Assembly: GCA_017304275.1 (NCBI GenBank)
Contig: JAFKKW010000346.1
Span: 1-11,347 of the forward strand
Length of the DNA: 11,347 nucleotides
Source of the DNA: Hyphomicrobiales bacterium
Lineage (GTDB): Bacteria; Pseudomonadota; Alphaproteobacteria; Rhizobiales; Hyphomicrobiaceae
Direction of reading: 5' to 3'
Shown: in pieces, positions 7,190-11,347 of the stretch
Layout: every line of letters begins with the position of its first letter
Numbering within the stretch: position 1 is the first letter of the stretch
Position numbers and translations under genes: made by a program
Notes under the pieces: model-generated
What the model saw: the letters and a program-made list of their open reading frames with translations, nothing else
Database searches by the model: none
What the model was told of the DNA's origin: nothing

Positions 7190-8136
7190 TGGGCATCCTC
7201 GCTCAGCTTGACGTACGCGACGCCTGGCACGCCGGTTTTGACGACCGTCTCGTATTTCTCGAGCATTTCGGCGGGAAGCGAGAGTTTGACGCGGAACATG
7301 AGCTTCTCGCGCTCGATCTTCGTTTCCACGTACTTCGGCGTGAATTGCGCCTCCGACGCGACGAAGGTCACCGATGCGGGCACCACATACTGCGGCGCGG
7401 CGTCGAAGATCACGCGCGCGTCGCCGCCGATCCGGAGCCGCCCGGCCTCGCTGGTCGGAAAGAATACCGTCATGTAGACGTCGGTGAGATCGAGCACCGT
7501 CAGCACGCGCCCGCCCGCGGCCAGCACCTCGCCCGGAAGCGCGAGCCGGTATTCAACGCGGCCGTTGCGCGGCGATTTGAGCGCGCAGTCATCGATGTCG
7601 ACGACGAGGCGGTTGATGCGCGCTGCCGCCGCTTCGATCGCGGCCTTCGCGACCGCGACCTCCGCGTTCGCCGAATTGACCGCCGCCTCCGCCGTCCGCT
7701 TCGCGGATTGCCGCTGATCGACGACCTCCTGCGATGTCACGCCCTTGCGCACCAGATCGAGCGAGCGGTCGAGCTGCAGCGAGGCGAGCGTCAGCTCGCT
7801 GTTACGCTGGGCGACGAGGGCGACGGCTTGCGCGAGCTGCTGCTCCGCCTGCACCTTGGAGGCCTCGGCCTCCTTGAGCTGCGCCTCCAGCTCGGCGGTG
7901 TCGAGCGCAGCGAGCACTTGCCCGGCCTTGACGAGATCCCCTTCCTTGACGAGCACCGTCTTGAGGCGTCCCGCGAATTTGCTCGCAATATCGACGCGCT
8001 CCGCTTCGATGCGCCCGTTCGTCTTGGCAAAGCCGTCCGGCGGATCGCTCGGGCCGCTGAAAATGATCCAGATCAGGGCCGCAACCGCCGCGACAGCGGC
8101 CGCCGCAAGAGCAAGGAGAACCCTCCGCGATGGCAT
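7153..8136 (-). CDS. yhiI: HlyD/YhiI-family membrane-fusion (periplasmic adaptor) protein
   Basis: 327 residues. It would link the inner-membrane ABC exporter to an outer-membrane channel, spanning the periplasm. One N-terminal membrane anchor (about 5-27, alanine-rich, ending IWIIFSGP) is followed by the first lipoyl half GRIEAERVDIASKFAGRL...VKEGDLVKAGQVL (about 41-75). A long helical hairpin rich in Ala, Glu and Gln (about 78-185) comes next, then the second lipoyl half CALKSPRNGRVEYRLALPGE (about 190-215) and a beta-barrel C-terminus. These domains in this order are diagnostic of the HlyD_D23/EmrA-like adaptor family. ATG 8136 is chosen because AGGAG lies nine bases upstream, inside the phaC stop region, and because the membrane anchor starts right after it; the frame is open far upstream but that stretch is out-of-frame phaC sequence. 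It begins 5 bases after phaC and its end overlaps rbbA. Confidence 0.92.
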   Translation of the reverse strand: MPSRRVLLALAAAAVAAVAALIWIIFSGPSDPPDGFAKTNGRIEAERVDIASKFAGRLKTVLVKEGDLVKAGQVLAALDTAELEAQLKEAEASKVQAEQQLAQAVALVAQRNSELTLASLQLDRSLDLVRKGVTSQEVVDQRQSAKRTAEAAVNSANAEVAVAKAAIEAAAARINRLVVDIDDCALKSPRNGRVEYRLALPGEVLAAGGRVLTVLDLTDVYMTVFFPTSEAGRLRIGGDARVIFDAAPQYVVPASVTFVASEAQFTPKYVETKIEREKLMFRVKLSLPAEMLEKYETVVKTGVPGVAYVKLSEDAQWPPHLAVKLPQ

Positions 8137-8141
8137 GCCGT

Positions 8142-10025
8142 CTACTCCTGCAGCACGTAGGTGCCAGGCGCATCGGCAATTGCCGCGTAGCCGTTCGAGC
8201 CCGCCCCCATCGGCGGCGGCGCGACGGGCTCTCCCGAGCGGTCGCCGAGCCACGCTGCCAGCTCCGGCCACCAGGAGCCTTGGCGGGTCGGCGTGCGGCT
8301 GACCCACGTCTCGGGATCGACATAGTGCTCGATCGCAGGCTTGGTCGCGACCTGATAGCTGCGACCCTTGTGGCCGGGCTCGGAGACGATGCCGGCGTTG
8401 TGGCCGCCTGAGGTCAGCAGGAACGTGACATCGGTGTCGGTCAGAAGGTGGATTTTGAACGCGGAGCGCCAGGGCGCAACGTGGTCGCGCACCGTGCCCA
8501 CCGAGAAGATGGGCGCGCGAATGTCGGTCAGCGCCACGTGCCGGCCGCCGGCCCGGAAACGTCCCTCGGCCAGATCGTTGTCGAGGAACAGCCGGCGCAG
8601 ATACTCCGAATGCATCCGGTACGGCATGCGCGTGGCATCCGCGTTCCAGGCCATCAGATCGTTCATGGCCGCCCGCTCGCCCATGAGGTAGTCGTGCACC
8701 ATGCGCGACCAGATGAGGTCGTTCGAGCGCAGGAGCTGGAACGCACCCGCCATCTGCCGGGTATCGAGAAAGCCCTGCTCCCACATCGTATCTTCGAGGA
8801 AGGAAAGCTGGCTCTCGTTGATGAACAGCATGAGCTCGCCGGCTTCGGTGAAGTCGGTCTGTGCCGCCAGCAGCGTCAGCGTCTCCAGCCGGTCGTCCCG
8901 ATCGCGCGCCATGGCTGCGGCCGCGATCGAAAGCAGCGTGCCGCCGAGGCAATAACCCACCGCATGGACCTTGCGCGCGGGCACGATTGCCTCGATGGCA
9001 TCGAGCGCCGCCATGATTCCGAGCGTACGGTAATCCTCCATGGTGAGGTCGCGATCCTCGGGCCCGGGATTCTTCCACGAGATCATGAAGACGGTGAAGC
9101 CCTGGTCCGTGAGATAGCGCACGAGCGAATTGTGCTGCGAAAGATCGAGGATGTAATACTTCATGATCCACGCCGGCACGATCAGGATCGGCTCGGGGCG
9201 CACCGTGCTTGTCGTCGGCGCGTACTGGATGAGCTCGATCAGCCGGTTGCGGTGGATCACCTTCCCCGGAGCGGTCGCAACGTTGCCGCCCACCTGGAAC
9301 ATTTCCGTCCCGACAGGCTTCGCGCCGGAGATCGCCCGCTCCCAATCCTCCTTGAAATTCTGCAATCCGCGAACGAGGTTCATGCCTCCCTCGTTGAGGG
9401 TCTTTTCCAGCACCTCCGGATTGGTGGCGATGAAATTCGCGGGCGAGAACATGTCGAGCAACTGGCGCGAGGCGAACTCGACCACGCGTTCGTGCTGGGC
9501 TGTCACGCCGCGCACGCCGGTTGTCGCGTTGTGCCACCATTGCTGATGCAGCAGGAAGCTTTGGTAGATGAAATTATACGGCCACTTCTGCCAAGCCTCG
9601 CCGGCGAAGCGTCGATCCTGCGGCAGCGGCTCGATGCAAGGTCGCGCGCCTCCGAATCCGTCGGCGACCACTTGCTTGGAAAGATGATTGCCGAGCCTCA
9701 CCATCTTCCGAAACGCCTTGTCGACGAGCTGCGACTGCTTGCCCGGCGCGGCCGCCAGATGGGTGGCCCAGTCGAAATAGGCTTCCGCGAGTGCCGCCGG
9801 AGAAAGCCCTGCCGTCAGTCGCGAGACGGCTGCGTGCAGCGAGCGGTCGATGACGTCGCTCAGCGCCGTCGAGGCATAGGACTCGCGGTCGAACGCCAGG
9901 CCTCCCGCACGCGCGGGATCACACGGAGGAGCGGGCGGCGCCGCAACCTGTCGAGGCCGATCGACGGGAGCCGGCTCTGAACCGGTCGCGGCAGCGGGAA
10001 ATTTCGGAACTCCGGTCGGCTGCAT
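8142..10025 (-). CDS. phaC: Poly(3-hydroxyalkanoate) synthase, class I-like with PHBC_N domain
   Basis: 627 residues from ATG 10025. It polymerises (R)-3-hydroxyacyl-CoA into polyester storage granules in the cytoplasm. After a proline/alanine-rich N-terminus of about 55 residues comes a PHBC_N-like segment (about 60-110, SDVIDRSLHAAVSRLTAG and following), then the PhaC N-terminal domain with FIATNPEVLEKTLNEGGMNLVRG, then the alpha/beta-hydrolase core. The catalytic triad is visible: Cys359 in the lipase-like box GYCLGG, Asp514 in DHVAPW and His542 in GGHNAG. The Cys-Asp-His spacing is close to that of Cupriavidus PhaC (recalled). An upstream TTG (10121) would add 32 residues, but a putative regulator box (10083-10096) would then lie inside the gene, so ATG 10025 is preferred; its ribosome-binding site is weak. 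It is the first gene of a four-gene unit with an ABC exporter. No phaA, phaB, phaE or phasin gene is present in the window, so monomer supply is encoded elsewhere. Confidence 0.93.
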   Translation of the reverse strand: MQPTGVPKFPAAATGSEPAPVDRPRQVAAPPAPPCDPARAGGLAFDRESYASTALSDVIDRSLHAAVSRLTAGLSPAALAEAYFDWATHLAAAPGKQSQLVDKAFRKMVRLGNHLSKQVVADGFGGARPCIEPLPQDRRFAGEAWQKWPYNFIYQSFLLHQQWWHNATTGVRGVTAQHERVVEFASRQLLDMFSPANFIATNPEVLEKTLNEGGMNLVRGLQNFKEDWERAISGAKPVGTEMFQVGGNVATAPGKVIHRNRLIELIQYAPTTSTVRPEPILIVPAWIMKYYILDLSQHNSLVRYLTDQGFTVFMISWKNPGPEDRDLTMEDYRTLGIMAALDAIEAIVPARKVHAVGYCLGGTLLSIAAAAMARDRDDRLETLTLLAAQTDFTEAGELMLFINESQLSFLEDTMWEQGFLDTRQMAGAFQLLRSNDLIWSRMVHDYLMGERAAMNDLMAWNADATRMPYRMHSEYLRRLFLDNDLAEGRFRAGGRHVALTDIRAPIFSVGTVRDHVAPWRSAFKIHLLTDTDVTFLLTSGGHNAGIVSEPGHKGRSYQVATKPAIEHYVDPETWVSRTPTRQGSWWPELAAWLGDRSGEPVAPPPMGAGSNGYAAIADAPGTYVLQE

Positions 10026-10082
10026 GGAACCATCGCACGTTGGCTGGATGCGTCCATTTAGGAAGCATATCCCAGACCGAGC

Positions 10083-10096
10083 ATGATCTGGATCAA
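10083..10096 (-). promoter_or_regulatory. FNR/FixK-type binding box upstream of phaC
   Basis: On the minus strand the sequence is TTGATCCAGATCAT, matching nine of the ten fixed bases of the FNR/FixK consensus TTGAT-N4-ATCAA. It lies 57 bases before the phaC ATG. A TATGCT (10069-10064) or the weaker TAAATG (10060-10055) could act as the -10; the latter would put the box centre near -41.5, the usual place for activation by this family. The implied control is induction under low oxygen, by inference. Confidence 0.6.
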
Positions 10097-10147
10097 ATTC
10101 AGCCGGCGCCGATAGGTTCAATGAACCGGGCGTGGGGCAGCCCGCGC

Positions 10148-10180
10148 TCCCGCTCCGGACGGATCCGTCCCGAGCGGGGA
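10148..10180. terminator. Strong dyad between the small membrane-protein gene and phaC
   Basis: The core GGACGGATCCGTCC (10157-10170) is a perfect 14-base palindrome. After one C-C mismatch it extends by seven further pairs, CCCGCTC (10149-10155) with GAGCGGG (10172-10178), plus a possible G-T pair. The hairpin would have about 13 to 15 pairs with one mismatch and a GATC loop. It starts 18 bases after the stop of the membrane-protein gene and fits a transcription terminator for that unit, but no T-run follows on either strand. It could also be an operator upstream of the phaC promoter. Confidence 0.55.
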
Positions 10181-10197
10181 TGCAATTTCGGCGTATG

Positions 10198-10767
10198 TCA
10201 GCGTGTTGCGGGCGCGAATGCGACGGCTGGCCGCAGCGCGGGCAGCGCCACAGCCAGGCGCTGCAGGATCAGCAGACCCGCAAATGACAGCGTGTTGACC
10301 TTGAGCACATACCAGACGATCTCGCCCGAGAACGCATAGTCGGACCCGCCGAGCACCAGCGACGCCGCATAGAGCGTCATCTGGTAGGCAACGAACGCCG
10401 CGACGAACCCGAGCACGAGCGAAAGCACGGGAAGCTTGCCGGCGTCGACGATGACACGCGCCGCGCCAAATCCGACAAGCGCCCCGAGACCGATGGCGCC
10501 GCCCCACGCGTACGTGGTTGCGGTGTGCGGATATTCGAGAAGCCCGAAGCCGACCGCCTGATTGGCAACCCACGCGACGAGCACGAGGATCAGTCCGGAC
10601 ATCCGCTCCATCTTCGCCGCCGCCAGCGCGCCGATCGCCGCAAACGGCGCGGCACAGGCGAAGACGGTGCTGCCGCCGATGCAAAGCGCGGCGATCAGCG
10701 CGATCCAAAGGGCGGTTGCCGCGGCGGGGGAGAACGACTCTTTGTTGCGGACAGCAGTCGGGGTCAT
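10198..10767 (-). CDS. Small polytopic membrane protein of unknown function
   Basis: 189 residues; I do not recognise the family. The protein is strongly hydrophobic and rich in Ala, Gly, Val and Leu, with about five or six predicted membrane helices (roughly 16-38, 39-52, 56-77, 86-106, 113-136 and a last one around 160-178). Between helices lie short loops such as AAKMERMSG, LLEYPHTATTYAWGG and VLGGSDYAFSGE. The size and helix count are like those of small integral substrate-binding subunits of vitamin transporters, but no diagnostic motif supports this. ATG 10767 is preferred because AGGAGG stands six bases upstream. An earlier ATG at 10797 overlaps the tonB-like stop codon as ATGA and would add ten residues, mostly Arg and Pro; it has no ribosome-binding site of its own. 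Either way the gene is coupled to the TonB-family gene upstream, and the two may act together in TonB-dependent uptake. A strong dyad follows its stop. Confidence 0.75.
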   Translation of the reverse strand: MTPTAVRNKESFSPAAATALWIALIAALCIGGSTVFACAAPFAAIGALAAAKMERMSGLILVLVAWVANQAVGFGLLEYPHTATTYAWGGAIGLGALVGFGAARVIVDAGKLPVLSLVLGFVAAFVAYQMTLYAASLVLGGSDYAFSGEIVWYVLKVNTLSFAGLLILQRLAVALPALRPAVAFAPATR

Positions 10768-10793
10768 GCGGGGCCTCCTCGGTTGAAGCACGG

Positions 10794-11347
10794 TCATTTG
10801 AAATGGAAGGGGATGGCGAACCGCAACCCGGCTCCGGGCGGCGGGACCGGAAAGGGGCCGGCGCTGCGCACGGCCGCCAGCACGCTGCGATCGAGCACGG
10901 GATCGCCGGAAGAGCGTGAAACGCTGGCGAAGCTCATGCCACCGGAGCGTGACACGCCGAACGCGACGACGACCGTGCCGCGCCGTCCGCCGCCGGCCGG
11001 CTTCCGCGCTGCCACGCGCGCGCGCACCAGGGCTGCGTAGTTGAGGGCCGATCCGGTGCTGGCGGAGACTTTGCCCGCCGCGCTCGAGGAGCCTTTCGCG
11101 GCGCGCGAGGATGCGCTGCCTTTTTTCTTGGCGTCGCTGTCGGCCTTGCGGGGCTCTGTCGGTTCGGGAAGCTTGGCCGTCCTGGTCGGTGTCTTGCGCG
11201 ATTGGGTCTCGCGAGGAATCTGGTGGGGCTCCTGAGCCGCGCGCGCGTTGTCAGGCCGTTCGGCACCGGCAGGCGTGTCCGTCTCCAAGGCCCCTGTCAG
11301 CATCTCCACGCCGCGCAGGGCGTCGGAGGAAGCATCCTTGGCCTCGA
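10794..11347 (-). CDS. TonB-family energy transducer, C-terminal part (5' end beyond window)
   Basis: The frame stays open to the right edge, so the N-terminus is missing; about 184 residues are visible. TonB proteins carry proton-motive energy from the ExbB/ExbD complex to outer-membrane receptors. The visible part starts with a long, charged, Pro/Lys/Ala/Ser-rich stretch (for example PTRTAKLPEPTEPRKADSD and KKKGSASSRAAKGSS), typical of the periplasm-spanning region of TonB. The last 85 or so residues match the TonB C-terminal domain: ALNYAALVRARVAAR, then GTVVVAFGVSRSGGMS, SGDPVLDRSVLAAVRSAGPFPVPP and the terminal strand LRFAIPFHFK. A GTG start at 11309 is possible in frame, but that would leave no membrane anchor; the reading frame upstream (EAKDASSDALRG) fits continued coding. 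The stop overlaps a possible ATG of the small membrane-protein gene. An exbB/exbD pair may lie upstream outside the window. Confidence 0.85.
   Translation of the reverse strand, partial: EAKDASSDALRGVEMLTGALETDTPAGAERPDNARAAQEPHQIPRETQSRKTPTRTAKLPEPTEPRKADSDAKKKGSASSRAAKGSSSAAGKVSASTGSALNYAALVRARVAARKPAGGGRRGTVVVAFGVSRSGGMSFASVSRSSGDPVLDRSVLAAVRSAGPFPVPPPGAGLRFAIPFHFK

Noticed and set aside
8137..9540. Upstream extension of the adaptor frame into phaC
   Set aside because: The extension is out-of-frame phaC sequence. The adaptor has a clear membrane anchor and an AGGAG site at ATG 8136.
8448..9980. Plus-strand open frame of 510 codons opposite phaC
   Set aside because: The opposite strand carries a full PHA synthase with its catalytic triad. 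The plus-strand product is Arg/His/Glu-rich without any fold signature.
10026..10121. TTG 10121 as the phaC start
   Set aside because: It would add 32 residues and place the FNR/FixK-like box inside the coding region. No ribosome-binding site precedes it.

Overview
This is a GC-rich window with tightly packed genes. FixJ-type regulation, a PHBC_N-type PHA synthase and an FNR/FixK-like box upstream of it point to an alphaproteobacterium, probably Hyphomicrobiales (Rhizobiales). That placement is an inference from gene content; no rRNA or other marker gene is present.

Layout. On the plus strand: the 3' end of an NhaD-type sodium/proton antiporter gene (1-804), an intergenic stretch with a stem-loop and a perfect TATAAT hexamer, then a two-component pair, a MASE1-domain sensor histidine kinase (989-2653) overlapping a FixJ/LuxR-type response regulator (2643-3266). 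Facing it on the minus strand, with only 23 bases between the stop codons, is a compact four-gene unit read from right to left: PHA synthase (phaC, 10025-8142), HlyD/YhiI-like membrane-fusion protein (8136-7153), RbbA-like double-ATPase/permease (7189-4412) and YhhJ-like ABC-2 permease (4408-3290). Upstream on the same strand, separated by a near-perfect 33-base dyad, lie a small unidentified membrane protein (10767-10198) and the C-terminal part of a TonB-family protein that runs off the right edge (10794-11347).

How they fit together. The HlyD, RbbA and YhhJ-like proteins have the parts of a tripartite export system: two fused nucleotide-binding domains, two homologous ABC-2 membrane halves (one fused, one separate) and a periplasmic adaptor. 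The outer-membrane partner is not in the window. The linkage to phaC is very tight (5 bases from the phaC stop to the hlyD start), so carbon storage and the exporter are probably co-expressed. A 14-base TTGAT-N4-ATCAT element 57 bases upstream of phaC suggests control by an FNR/FixK-type regulator, i.e. induction at low oxygen. The adjacent sensor/FixJ-like pair may belong to the same stress or redox circuit, but the sequence does not prove it.

No RNA genes, insertion sequences, CRISPR arrays or phage genes were seen. No gene-free stretch exceeds 300 bases; the longest is 805-988.
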